Positions 1 through 13,510 of a stretch of 64,000 bases of DNA are shown here, piece after piece (position 1 is the stretch's first letter; each line of letters begins with the position of its first letter). The notes beneath the pieces were generated by a model that was not told the DNA's origin, ran no database searches, and saw nothing but the letters and a program-made list of their open reading frames with translations. Source of the DNA: Hevea brasiliensis (taxonomy: Eukaryota > Streptophyta > Magnoliopsida > Malpighiales > Euphorbiaceae); contig NC_079496.1 of NCBI RefSeq assembly GCF_030052815.1, forward strand, positions 65,957,652 to 66,021,651, in the 5' to 3' direction. The translations under genes and the position numbers were made by a program.

Positions 1-3000
1 TTCAAGGTGTAGGGGAAATTTTTGGTGAAAGGAATTATAGGTTTTAATGCTTCATTAGAAGTGTGATCAAGGTTTACAGCTTGAAAATGGTGGAAGGTTT
101 GCCGAGGAGTGGTTCCTCTAACTTGAATGGAGAGAAGAAGATGAACAAAATTTATTTTATTTGTTTTCTTTTTATTTCTTTATAAGTGGTTGTCTCATTT
201 TAATTGGGTGGAGATTTTTAATTACATCATCCTTACAAATTGCTTGAGTCATAATTAGCTTGTTAATTTCATTTTATTTTTTTTTCTTTCTTCTCTCTTT
301 TACTCATTTTTAAATAAATTTTCAATAATATTTGTTCATATTTTATGTCATAAACCTCACTTACTTAAATGGACAAGTTGGTCAAAAATCATCTCTGAAG
401 GTGAAATGGCCAAAATGGCCTTCGTTTTATTTAATGAGCTAAAATTGTTTGCATTGATTCACATAATTTTTCTTGTATTTTCTTGCCATTCTATTATCAT
501 ATAAACCTCAATAATACTACACTTGAGTCCCAGAATTATTTCACAGGTTTCACATGTGTCTAGGATCGCTTGGTCGCTACTAGCTTCTTCAAGGTGTAGG
601 GGAAATTTTTGGTGAAAGGAATTATAGGCTTTAATGCTTAATTGGAAGGGTGATCAAGGTTTACAACTTGAAAATGGTGGAAGGTTTGCCAAAGAGTAGT
701 TCCGCTAACTTGAATGGAGAGAAGAAGATGAACAAAATTTATTTTATTAGTTTTCTTATTATTTCTTTATAAGTGGTTGTCTCATTTTAAGTGGGTGGAG
801 ATTTTTAATTACATCATCCTTACATATTGCTTGTGTACTAATAAGCTTTTTAATTTGATTTTGTTGTGTTTTTCTTTCTTCTCTCTTTACTCATTTTTAA
901 ATACATTTTCATTATTATTTATTCATATTTTATGTCATAAACCTCACTTACTTAAATGGACAAGTTGTTCAAAAATCATCTCTGAAGGTGAAATGGCCAA
1001 AATGGCCTTCGTTTTATTTAATGAGCTAAAATAGTTTATATCGATTTACATTATTTTTCTCGTATTTTCTTGGGATTCTATTATCATATAAACCTCAATA
1101 ATAATTCACTTGAGTCCCAGAATTATTTCACAGTGGTTTCACACAGGTCTAGGATCGCTTGGCTGCTACTAGCTTCTTCAGGGTGTAGGGGAAATTTTTG
1201 GTGAAAGGAATTATAGGTTTCAATGCTTAATTGGAAGGGTGATCAAGGTTTCCAACTTGAAAATGGTGGAAGGTTTGCCAAAGAGTAGTTCCGCTAACTT
1301 GAATGGAGAGAAGAAGATGAACAAAATTTATTTTATTTGTTTTCTTTTTATTTCTTTATAAGTGGTTGTCTCATTTTAATTGGGTGGAGATTTTTAATTA
1401 CATCATCCTTACAAATTGCTTGAGTCATAATTAGCTTTTTAATTTCATTTTATTTATTTTTCTTTCTTCTCTCTTTTACTCATTTTTAAATAAATTTTCA
1501 TTAATATTTGTTCATATTTTATGTCATAAACCTCACTTACTTAAACGGACAAGCTAGTCAAAAATTATCTCTGAAGGTGAAATGGCCAAAATGACCTTCG
1601 CTTTTTTAATGAGCTAAAATTGTTTGTATAGATTTACATAATTTTTCTTGTATTTTATTTCCATTCAATTATCATATAAACCTCAATAATAATAAACTTG
1701 AGTCTAAGTAATTATTTCACATTGTTTCCCACATGTATAGGATCGCTTGGCTGCTACCAGCTTCTTCAAGGTGTAGGGGAAATTTTTGGTGAAAGGAATT
1801 ATAGGTTTTAATGCTTCATTAGAAGTGTGATCAAGGTTTACAACTTGAAAATGGTGGAAGGTTTGCCGAGGAGTGGTTCCTCTAACTTGAATGGAGAGAA
1901 GAAGATGAACAAAATTTATTTTATTTGTTTTCTTTTTATTTCTTTATAAGTGGTTGTCTCATTTTAATTGGGTGGAGATTTTTAATTACATCATCCTTAC
2001 AAATTGCTTGAGTCATAATTAGCTTGTTAATTTCATTTTATTTTTTTTTCTTTCTTCTCTCTTTTACTCATTTTTAAATAAATTTTCATTAATATTTGTT
2101 CATATTTTATGTCATAAACCTCACTTACTTAAATGGACAAGTTGGTCAAAAATTATCTCTGAAGGTGAAATGGCCAAAATGGCCTTCGTTTTATTTAATG
2201 AGCTAAAATTGTTTGCATTGATTCACATAATTTTTCTTGTATTTTCTTGCCATTCTATTATCATCTAAACCTCAATAATACTTCACTTGAGTCCCAGAAT
2301 TATTTCACGTGGTTTCACATGTGTCTAGGATCGCTTGGTCGCTACTAGCTTCTTCAAGGTGTAGGTGAAATTTTTGGTGAAAGGAATTATAGGCTTTAAT
2401 GCTTAATTGGAAGGGTGATCATGGTTTACAACTTGAAAATGGTGGAAGGTTTGCCAAAGAGTAGTTCCGCTAACTTGAATGGAGAGAAGAAGATGAACAA
2501 AATTTATTTTATTTGTTTTCTTTTTATTTCTTTATAAGTGGTTGTCTCATTTTAATTGGGTGGAGATTTTTAATTACATCATCCTTACAAATTGCTTGAG
2601 TCATAATTAGCTTTTTAATTTCATTTTATTTATTTTTCTTTCTTCTCTCTTTTACTCATTTTTAAATAAATTTTCATTAATATTTGTTCATATTTTATGT
2701 CATAAACCTCACTTACTTAAATGGACAAGCTGGTCAAAAATTATCTCTGAAGGTGAAATGGCCAAAATGACCTTCGTTTTTTTTAATGAGCTAAAATTGT
2801 TTGTATCGATTTACATAATTTTTCTTGTATTTTATTGGCATTCAATTATCATCGAAACCTCAATAATACTTCACTTGAGTCTCAGTAATTATTTCACAGT
2901 GGTTTCCACAGTGTCTAGGATCCCTTGGGTGCTAACAGCTTCTTGAAGGTGTAGGGTAATTTTTTGGTGAAAGGATTTATTGGTTTTAATGCTTCATTAG

Positions 3001-6000
3001 AAGTGTGATCAAGGTTTACAACTTGAAAATGGTGGAAGGTTTGCCGAGAGTGGTTCCTCTAACTTGAATGGAGAGAAGAAGATGAACAAAATTTATTTTA
3101 TTTGTTTTCTTTTATTTCTTTATAAGTGGTTGTCTCATTTTAATTGGGTGGAGATTTTTAATTACATCATCCTTACAAATTGCTTGAGTCATAATTAGCT
3201 TGTTAATTTCATTTTATTTTTTTTTCTTTCTTCTCTCTTTTACTCATTTTTAAATAAATTTTCAATAATATTTGTTCATATTTTATGTCATAAACCTCAC
3301 TTACTTAAATGGACAAGTTGTTCAAAAATCATCTCTGAAGGTGAAATGGCCAAAATGGCCTTCGCTTTATTTAATGAGCTAAAATTGTTTGCATTGATTC
3401 ACATAATTTTTCTTGTATTTTCTTGCCATTCTATTATCATATAAACCTCAATAATACTTCACTTGAGTCCCAGAATTATTTCACGTGGTTTCACACAGTG
3501 TCTAGGATCGCTTGGTCGCTACTAGCTTCTTCAAGGTGTAGGGAAATTTTTGGTGAAAGGAATTATAGGCTTTAATGCTTAATTGGAAGGGTGATCAAGG
3601 TTTACAACTTGAAAATGGTGGAAGGTTTGCCAAAGAGTAGTTCCGCTAACTTGAATGGAGAGAAGAAGATGAACAAAATTTATTTTATTTGTTTTCTTTT
3701 ATTTCTTTATAAGTGGTTGTCTCATTTTAATTGGGTGGAGATTTTTAATTACATCATCCTTACATATTGCTTGTGTCATAATTAGCTTTTTAATTTCATT
3801 TTGTTTTGTTTTTCTTTCTTCTCTCTTTACTCATTTTTAAATACATTTTCATTATTATTTATTCATATTTTATGTCATAAACCTCACTTACTTAAATGGA
3901 CAAGTTGTTCAAAAATCATCTCTGAAGGTGAAATGGCCAAAATGGCCTTCGCTTTATTTAATGAGCTAAAATAGTTTATATCGATTTACATTATTTTTCT
4001 TGTATTTTCTTGGGATTCTATTATCATCTAAACCTCAATAATACTTCACTTGAGTCCCAGTAATTATTTCACGTGGTTTCACACAGTCTAGGATCGCTTG
4101 GTCGCTACTAGCTTCTTCAGTGGTGTAGGGAAATTTTTGTGAAAGGAATTATAGGTTTCAATGCTTAATTGGAAGGGTGATCAAGGTTTCCAACTTGAAA
4201 ATGGTGGAAGGTTTGCCAAAGAGTAGTTCCGCTAACTTGACTGGAGAGAAGAAGATGCACAAAATTTGTTTTATTTGTGTTCCTTTTATTTCTTTATAAG
4301 TGGTTGTCTCATTTTAATTGGGTGGAGATTTTTAATTACATCATCCTTAAAAATTGCTTGAGTCATAATTAGCTTTTTAATTTCATTTTATTTATTTTTC
4401 TTTCTTCTCTCTTTTACTCATTTTTAAATAAATTTTCATTAATATTTGTTCATATTTTATGTCATAAACCTCACTTACTTAAATGGACAAGCTAGTCAAA
4501 ATTATCTCTGAAGGTGAAATGGCCAAAATGACCTTCGTTTTTTTTAATGAGCTAAAATTGTTTGTATCGATTTACATAATTTTTCTTGTATTTTATTGGC
4601 ATTCAATTATCATCTAAACCTCAATAATACTTCACTTGAGTCTCGTGAATTATTTTGGTGGTTTCCCATGTGTCTAGGATCGCTTCGCTACCACTTCTTC
4701 AAGGTGTAGGGAAATTTTTGGTGAAAGGAATTATAGGTTTTAATGCTTCATTAGAAGTGTGATCAAGGTTTACAACTTGAAAATGGTGGAAGGTTTGCCG
4801 AGGAGTGGTTCCTCTAACTTGAATGGAGAGAAGAAGATGAACAAAATTTATTTTATTTGTTTTCTTTTATTTCTTTATAAGTGGTTGTCTCATTTTAATT
4901 GGGTGGAGATTTTTAATTACATCATCCTTACAAATTGCTTGAGTCATAATTAGCTTGTTAATTTCATTTTATTTTTTTCTTTCTTCTCTTTTTACTCATT
5001 TTTAAATAAATTTTCATTAATATTTGTTCATATTTTATGTCATAAACCTCACTTACTTAAATGGACAAGTTGGTCAAAAATCATCTCTGAAGGTGAAATG
5101 GCCAAAATGGCCTTCGTTTTATTTAATGAACTAAAATTGTTTGCATTGATTCACATAATTTTTCTTGTATTTTCTTGCCATTCTATTATCATCTAAACCT
5201 CAATAATACTTCACTTGAGTCCCGTAATTATTTCACTGTGGTTTCACACAGTGTCTAGGATCGCTTGGTCGCTACTAGCTTCTTCAAGGTGTAGGGAAAT
5301 TTTTGGTGAAAGGAATTATAGGCTTTAATGCTTAATTGGAAGGGTGATCAAGGTTTACAACTTGAAAATGGTGGAAGGTTTGCCAAAGAGTAGTTCCGCT
5401 AACTTGAATGGAGAGAAGAAGATGAACAAAATTTATTTTATTTGTTTTCTTTTTATTTCTTTATAAGTGGTTGTCTCATTTTAATTGGGTGGAGATTTTT
5501 AATTACATCATCCTTACAAATTGCTTGAGTCATAATTAGCTTTTTAATTTCATTTAATTTATTTTTCTTTCTTCTCTCTTTACTCATTTTTAAATAAATT
5601 GTCATTAATATTTGTTCATATTTTATGTCATAAACCTCACTTACTTAAATGGACAAGTTAGTCAAAAATCATCTCTGAAGGTGAAATGGCCAAAATGGAC
5701 TTCGCTTTTATTTAATGAGCTAAAATTGTTTGTATTGATTTACAAAATTTTTCTTGTATTTTCTTGGCATTCTATTATCATCTAAACCTCAACAATCTTT
5801 CACTTGAGTCCTAGTAATTATTTCACAGGGTTTCCCATGTGTCTAGGATCGTTTGGCTGCTACTAGCTTCTTCATGGTGTAGGGGATATTTTTGGTGAAG
5901 GGAATTATAGGTTTTAATGCATAATTGGAAGGGTGAACAAGGTTTACAACTTGAAAATGGTGGAGGGTTAGCCAAAGTATGGTTCTACTAACTTGAATGG

Positions 6001-8812
6001 AGAGAAGAAGATTAAAAAAATTTATTATATTTGTTTTCTTTTATTTCTTTATAAGTGGTTGTCTCATTTTAATTGGTTGAAGATTTTTAATTACATCATC
6101 CTTACATATTGCTTGTGTGATATTTAGCTTTTTAAATTCATTTTATTTATTTTTCTTTCTTCTCTCTTTTACTCATTTTTAAATAAATTTTCATTAATAT
6201 TTGTTCATATTTTATGTCATAAACCTCACTTACTTAAATGGACAAGCTAGTCAAAAATTATCTCTGAAGGTGAAATGGCCAAAATGACCTTCGCTTTTTT
6301 AATGAGCTAAAATTGTTTGTATCGATTTACATAATTTTTCTTGTATTTTATTGGCATTCAATTATCATCTAAACCTCAATAATACTTCACTTGATTCTCA
6401 GTAATTATTTTCTGTGGTTTCCCATGTGTCTAGGATCGCTGGTCGCTACCAAATTTCTTCAAGGTGTAGGGAAATTTTTGGTGAAAGGAATTATAGGTTT
6501 TAATGCTTCATTAGAAGAGTGATCAAGGTTTACAACTTGAAAATGGTGGAAGGTGTGCCGAGGAGTGGTTCCTCTAACTTGAATGGAGAGAAGAAGATGA
6601 ACAAAATTTATTTTATTTGTTTTCTTTTTATTTCTTTATAAGTGGTTGTCTCATTTTAATTGGGTGGAGATTTTTAATTACATCATCCTTACAAATTGCT
6701 TGAGTCATAATTAGCTTGTTAATTTCATTTTATTTTTTTTTCTTTCTTCTCTCTTTTACTCATTTTTAAATAAATTTTCATTAATATTTGTTCATATTTT
6801 ATGTCATAAACCTCACTTACTTAAATGGACAAGTTGGTCAAAAATCATCTCTGAAGGTGAAATGGCCAAAATGGCCTTGCTTTATTTAATGAACTAAAAT
6901 TGTTTGCATTGATTCACATAATTTTTCTTGTATTTTCTTGCCATTCTATTATCATCTAAACCTCAATAATACTTCACTTGAGTCCCAGTAATTATTTCAC
7001 TGTGGTTTCACATAGGTCTAGGATCGCTGGTCGCTACTAGCTTCTTCAAGGTGTAGGGGAAATTTTTGGTGAAAGGAATTATAGGCTTTAATGCTTAATT
7101 GGAAGGGTGATCAAGGTTTACAACTTGAAAATGGTGGAAGGTTTGCCAAAGAGTAGTTCCGCTAACTTGAATGGAGAGAAGAAGATGAACAAAATTTATT
7201 TTATTTGTTTTCTTTTTATTTCTTTATAAGTGGTTGTCTCATTTTAATTGGGTGGAGATTTTTAATTACATCATCCTTACAAATTGCTTGAGTCATAATT
7301 AGCTTTTTAATTTCATTTAATTTATTTTTCTTTCTTCTCTCTTTTACTCATTTTTAAATAAATTGTCATTAATATTTGTTCATATTTTATGTCATAAACC
7401 TCACTTACTTAAATGGACAAGTTAGTCAAAAATCATCTCTGAAGGTGAAATGGCCAAAATGGACTTCGTTTTATTTAATGAACTAAAATTGTTTGCATTG
7501 ATTCACATAATTTTTCATGTATTTTCTTGCCATTCTATTATCATCTAAACCTCAATAATACTTCACTTGAGTCCCAGTAATTATTTCACAGTGGTTTCAC
7601 ATGTGTCTAGGATCGCTTGGCTGCTACTAGCTTCTTCAAGGTGTAGGGGAAATTTTTGGTGAAAGGAATTATAGGCTTTAATGCTTAATTGGATGGGTGA
7701 TCAAGGTTTACAACTTGAAAATGGTGGAAGGTTTGCCAAAGAGTAGTTCCGCTAACTTGAATGGAGAGAAGAAGATGAACAAAATTTATTTTATTTGTTT
7801 TCTTTTTATTTCTTTATAAGTGGTTGTCTCATTTTAATTGGGTGGAGATTTTTAATTACATCATCCTTACAAATTGCTTGAGTCATAATTAGCTTTTTAA
7901 TTTCATTTAATTTATTTTTCTTTCTTCTCTCTTTTACTCATTTTTAAATAAATTGTCATTAATATTTGTTCATATTTTATGTCATAAACCTCACTTACTT
8001 AAATGGACAAGTTAGTCAAAAATCATCTCTGAAGGTGAAATGGCCAAAATGGACTTCGTTTTATTTAATGAGCTAAAATTGTTTGTATTGATTTACAAAA
8101 TTTTTCTTGTATTTTCTTGGCATTCTATTATCATCTAAACCTCAACAATCTTTCACTTGAGTCCTAGTAATTATTTCACAGGGTTTCCCACAGGTCTAGG
8201 ATCGTTTGGCTGCTACTAGCTTCTTCATGGTGTAGGGGATATTTTTGGTGAAGGGAATTATAGGTTTTAATGCTTAATTGGAAGGGTGAACAAGGTTTAC
8301 AACTTGAAAATGGTGGAGGGTTAGCCAAAGTATGGTTCTACTAACTTGAATGGAGAGAAGAAGATGAACAAAATTTATTTTATTTGTTTTCTTTTTATTT
8401 CTTTATAAGTGGTTGTCTCATTTTAATTGGTTGGAGATTTTTAATTACATCATCCTTACAAATTGCTTGAGTCATAATTAGCTTTTTAATTTCATTTTAT
8501 TTATTTTTCTTTCTTCTCTCTTTTACTCATTTTTAAATAAATTTTCATTAATATTTGTTCATATTTTATGTCATAAACCTCACTTACTTAAATGGACAAG
8601 CTGGTCAAAAATTATCTCTGAAGGTGAAATGGCCAAAATGACTTTCGTTTTTTTTAATGAGCTAAAATTGTTTGTATCGATTTACATAATTTTTCTTGTA
8701 TTTTATTGGCATTCAATTATCATCTAAACCTCAATAATACTTCACTTGAGTCTCAGTAATTATTTCACAGGGTTTCCCACAGGTCTAGGATCGCTTGGCT
8801 GCTACCAGCTTC
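1..8812 (+). repeat. Satellite array, 15-monomer higher-order repeat, copy 1
   Basis: Fifteen tandem monomers of about 589 bp start at 1, 588, 1177, 1765, 2353, 2943, 3530, 4116, 4698, 5283, 5871, 6458, 7045, 7635 and 8224. By diagnostic variants the order is G T C G M, G T C G N V, G N N V. Type G has CTTCATTAGAAGTGTGATC and GAGGAGTGGTTCCTC. T has CATTTTGTTTTG and AAATACATTTTC. C has GTTTCAATGC and GTTTCCAACTTG. M has GATCATGG and ATCATCGAAACC. N has CATTTAATTTATTTTTC and AAATTGTCATT. V has GGGTGAACAAGG and GGGTTAGCCAAAG. The same order recurs at 20563-29390. No gene is seen. Stop codons are frequent, and the recurring open frames start at TTG or GTG rather than ATG. The type letters are mine. 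Confidence 0.93.
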
Positions 8813-11800
8813 TTCAAGGTGTAGGGGAAATTTTTGGTGAAAGGAATTATAGGTTTTAATGCTTCATTAGAAGTGTGATCAAGGTTTACAACTTGAAAAT
8901 GGTGGAAGGTTTGCCGAGGAGTGGTTCCTCTAACTTGAATGGAGAGAAGAAGATGAACAAAATTTATTTTATTTGTTTTCTTTTTATTTCTTTATAAGTG
9001 GTTGTCTCATTTTAATTGGGTGGAGATTTTTAATTACATCATCCTTACAAATTGCTTGAGTCATAATTAGCTTGTTAATTTCATTTTATTTTTTTTTCTT
9101 TCTTCTCTCTTTTACTCATTTTTAAATAAATTTTCAATAATATTTGTTCATATTTTATGTCATAAACCTCACTTACTTAAATGGACAAGTTGGTCAAAAA
9201 TCATCTCTGAAGGTGAAATGGCCAAAATGGCCTACTTTTTATTAAATGAACTAAATTGTTTGCATTGATTCACATAATTTTTCTTGTATTTTCTTGCCAT
9301 TCTATTATCATATAAACCTCAATAATACTTCACTTGAGTCCCGTAATTATTTCACGGTGGTTTCACACAGTCTAGGATCGCTTGGCTGCTACTAGCTTCT
9401 TCAAGGTGTAGGGGAAATTTTTGGTGAAAGGAATTATAGGCTTTAATGCTTAATTGGAAGGGTGATCAAGGTTTACAACTTGAAAATGGTGGAAGGTTTG
9501 CCAAAGAGTAGTTCCGCTAACTTGAATGGAGAGAAGAAGATGAACAAAATTTATTTTATTTGTTTTCTTTTTATTTCTTTATAAGTGGTTGTCTCATTTT
9601 AATTGGGTGGAGATTTTTAATTACATCATCCTTACATATTGCTTGTGTCATAATTAGCTTTTTAATTTCATTTTGTTTTGTTTTTCTTTCTTCTCTCTTT
9701 TACTCATTTTTAAATACATTTTCATTATTATTTATTCATATTTTATGTCATAAACCTCACTTACTTAAATGGACAAGTTGTTCAAAAATCATCTCTGAAG
9801 GTGAAATGGCCAAAATGGCCTTCGTTTTATTTAATGAGCTAAAATAGTTTATATCGATTTACATTATTTTTCTCGTATTTTCTTGGGATTCTATTATCAT
9901 CTAAACCTCAATAATACTTCACTTGAGTCCCAGTAATTATTTCACAGGGTTTCACACAGGTCTAGGATCGCTTGGCTGCTACTAGCTTCTTCAGGGTGTA
10001 GGGGAAATTTTTGGTGAAAGGAATTATAGGTTTCAATGCTTAATTGGAAGGGTGATCAAGGTTTCCAACTTGAAAATGGTGGAAGGTTTGCCAAAGAGTA
10101 GTTCCGCTAACTTGAATGGAGAGAAGAAGATGAACAAAATTTATTTTATTTGTTTTCTTTTTATTTCTTTATAAGTGGTTGTCTCATTTTAATTGGGTGG
10201 AGATTTTTAATTACATCATCCTTACAAATTGCTTGAGTCATAATTAGCTTTTTAATTTCATTTTATTTATTTTTCTTTCTTCTCTCTTTTACTCATTTTT
10301 AAATAAATTTTCATTAATATTTGTTCATATTTTATGTCATAAACTTCACATACTTAAACGGACAAGCTAGTCAAAAATTATCTCTGAAGGTGAAATGGCC
10401 AAAATGACCTTCGTTTTTTTTAATGAGCTAAAATTGTTTGTATCGATTTACATAATTTTTCTTGTATTTTATTGGCATTCAATTATCATCTAAACCTCAA
10501 TAATACTTCACTTGAGTCTCAGTAATTATTTCACAGGGTTTCCCAGTGTCTAGGATCGCTTGGCTGCTACCAGCTTCTTCAAGGTGTAGGGGAAATTTTT
10601 GGTGAAAGGAATTATAGGTTTTAATGCTTCATTAGAAGTGTGATCAAGGTTTACAACTTGAAAATGGTGGAAGGTTTGCCGAGTGGTTCCTCTAACTTGA
10701 ATGGAGAGAAGAAGATGAACAAAATTTATTTTATTTGTTTTCTTTTTATTTCTTTATAAGTGGTTGTCTCATTTTAATTGGGTGGAGATTTTTAATTACA
10801 TCATCCTTACAAATTGCTTGAGTCATAATTAGCTTGTTAATTTCATTTTATTTTTTTTTCTTTCTTCTCTCTTTTACTCATTTTTAAATAAATTTTCATT
10901 AATATTTGTTCATATTTTATGTCATAAACCTCACTTACTTAAATGGACAAGTTGGTCAAAAATTATCTCTGAAGGTGAAATGGCCAAAATGGCCTTCGTT
11001 TTATTTAATGAGCTAAAATTGTTTGCATTGATTCACATAATTTTTCTTGTATTTTCTTGCCATTCTATTATCATCTAAACCTCAATAATACTTCACTTGA
11101 GTCCCAAGAATTATTTCACGTGGTTTCACATGTGTCTAGGATCGCTTCGCTACTAGCTTCTTCAAGGTGTAGGGGAAATTTTTGGTGAAAGGAATTATAG
11201 GCTTTAATGCTTAATTGGAAGGGTGATCATGGTTTACAACTTGAAAATGGTGGAAGGTTTGCCAAAGAGTAGTTCCGCTAACTTGAATGGAGAGAAGAAG
11301 ATGAACAAAATTTATTTTATTTGTTTTCTTTTTATTTCTTTATAAGTGGTTGTCTCATTTTAATTGGTTGGAGATTTTTAATTACATCATCCTTACAAAT
11401 TGCTTGAGTCATAATTAGCTTGTTAATTTCATTTTATTTTTTTTTCTTTCTTCTCTCTTTTACTCATTTTTAAATAAATTTTCATTAATATTTGTTCATA
11501 TTTTATGTCATAAACCTCACTTACTTAAATGGACAAGTTGGTCAAAAATCATCTCTGAAGGTGAAATGGCCAAAATGGCCTTCGTTTTATTTAATGAACT
11601 AAAATTGTTTGCATTGATTCACATAATTTTTCTTGTATTTTCTTGCCATTCTATTATCATCTAAACCTCAATAATACTTCACTTGAGTCCCAAGTAATTA
11701 TTTCACTGTGGTTTCACATGTCTAGGATCGCTTGGCTACTAGCTTCTTCAAGGTGTAGGGAAATTTTTGGTGAAAGGTATTATAGGCTTTAATGCTTAAT

Positions 11801-13510
11801 TGGTAGTGTGATAATGGTTTACAACTTGAAAATGGTGGAAGGTTTGCCAAAGAGTAGTTCCGCTAACTTGAATGGAGAGAAGAAGATGAACAAAATTTAT
11901 TTTATTTGTTTTCTTTTTATTTCTTTATAAGTGGTTGTCTCATTTTAATTGGGTGGAGATTTTTAATTACATCATCCTTACAAATTGCTTGAGTCATAAT
12001 TAGCTTTTTAATTTCATTTAATTTATTTTTCTTTCTTCTCTCTTTTACTCATTTTTAAATAAATTGTCATTAATATTTGTTCATATTTTATGTCATAAAC
12101 CTCACTTACTTAAATGGACAAGTTAGTCAAAAATCATCTCTGAAGGTGAAATGGCCAAAATGGACTTCGTTTTATTTAATGAACTAAAATTGTTTGCATT
12201 GATTCACATAATTTTTCATGTATTTTCTTGCCATTCTATTATCATCTAAACCTCAATAATACTTCACTTGAGTCCCAGTAATTATTTCACAGGGTTTCAC
12301 ACAGGTCTAGGATCGCTTGGCTGCTACTAGCTTCTTCAAGGTGTAGGGGAAATTTTTGGTGAAAGGAATTATAGGCTTTAATGCTTAATTGGATGGGTGA
12401 TCAAGGTTTACAACTTGAAAATGGTGGAAGGTTTGCCAAAGAGTAGTTCCGCTAACTTGAATGGAGAGAAGAAGATGAACAAAATTTATTTTATTTGTTT
12501 TCTTTTTATTTCTTTATAAGTGGTTGTCTCATTTTAATTGGGTGGAGATTTTTAATTACATCATCCTTACAAATTGCTTGAGTCATAATTAGCTTTTTAA
12601 TTTCATTTAATTTATTTTTCTTTCTTCTCTCTTTTACTCATTTTTAAATAAATTGTCATTAATATTTGTTCATATTTTATGTCATAAACCTCACTTACTT
12701 AAATGGACAAGTTAGTCAAAAATCATCTCTGAAGGTGAAATTGCGAAAATGGACTTCGCTTTTATTTAATGAGCTAAAATTGTTTGTATTGATTTACAAA
12801 ATTTTTCTTGTATTTTCTTGGCATTCTATTATCATCTAAACCTCAACAATCTTTCACTTGAGTCCTAGTAATTATTTCTGTGGTTTCCACAGTGTCTAGG
12901 ATCGTTTGGTCGCTACTAGCTTCTTCATGGTGTAGGGGATATTTTTGGTGAAGGGAATTATAGGTTTTAATGCTTAATTGGAAGGGTGAACAAGGTTTAC
13001 AACTTTAAAATGGTGGAGGGTTAGCCAAAGTATGGTTCTACTAACTTGAATGGAGAGAAGAAGATGAACAAAATTTATTTTATTTGTTTTCTTTTATTTC
13101 TTTATAAGTGGTTGTCTCATTTTAATTGGTTGGAGATTTTTAATTACATCATCCTTACAAATTGCTTGAGTCATAATTAGCTTTTAATTTCATTTTATTT
13201 ATTTTTCTTTCTTCTCTCTTTTACTCATTTTTAAATAAATTTTCATTAATATTTGTTCATATTTTATGTCATAAACCTCACTTACTTAAATGGACAAGCT
13301 GGTCAAAAATTATCTCTGAAGGTGAAATGGCCAAAATGACTTTCGTTTTTTTTAATGAGCTAAAATTGTTTGTATCGATTTACATAATTTTTCTTGTATT
13401 TTATTGGCATTCAATTATCATCTAAACCTCAATAATACTTCACTTGAGTCTCAGTAATTATTTCACAGGGTTTCCCACAGGTCTAGGATCGCTTGGCTGC
13501 TACCAGCTTC
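8813..13510 (+). repeat. Satellite array, 8-monomer recombinant HOR
   Basis: Eight monomers start at 8813, 9400, 9990, 10578, 11161, 11747, 12335 and 12924, in the order G T C G M/G N N V. The fifth monomer (11161-11746) has an M-type head (GATCATGG) but a G-type tail (CTTGTTAATTTC, then AATGAACTAAAATTG). This is what results if the 15-monomer unit loses seven monomers by crossover between its 5th (M) and 12th (G) monomers. The remaining N N V then matches monomers 13-15, including the ATTTTTCATG variant and the GGATGGGTGATC variant. No gene or RNA is seen. Confidence 0.88.
11161..11746 (+). repeat. Hybrid satellite monomer (M head, G tail)
   Basis: This single monomer joins the M-type left part (GGGTGATCATGG near 11220) to a G-type right part (CTTGTTAATTTC near 11418 and AATGAACTAAAATTG near 11593). 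The M markers expected further right (ATCATCGAAACC and GGATCCCTTGG, present in the monomers starting at 2353, 15865 and 22916) are absent. It is therefore a good candidate for the junction of an unequal crossover between M and G monomers. Confidence 0.75.

Noticed and set aside
2758..2946. 62-residue frame starting at a true ATG (ATGGCCAAAATG)
   Set aside because: The ATG is part of the satellite consensus present in most monomers. The frame is open only because ATCATCTAAACC became ATCATCGAAACC in M monomers, and there is no family resemblance.
9560..9847. 95-114 residue open frames repeated in many monomers as a membrane-protein gene family
   Set aside because: They start at TTG, not ATG, lie wholly within a satellite monomer, and are broken in many other copies. 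The hydrophobic composition follows from T-rich DNA.
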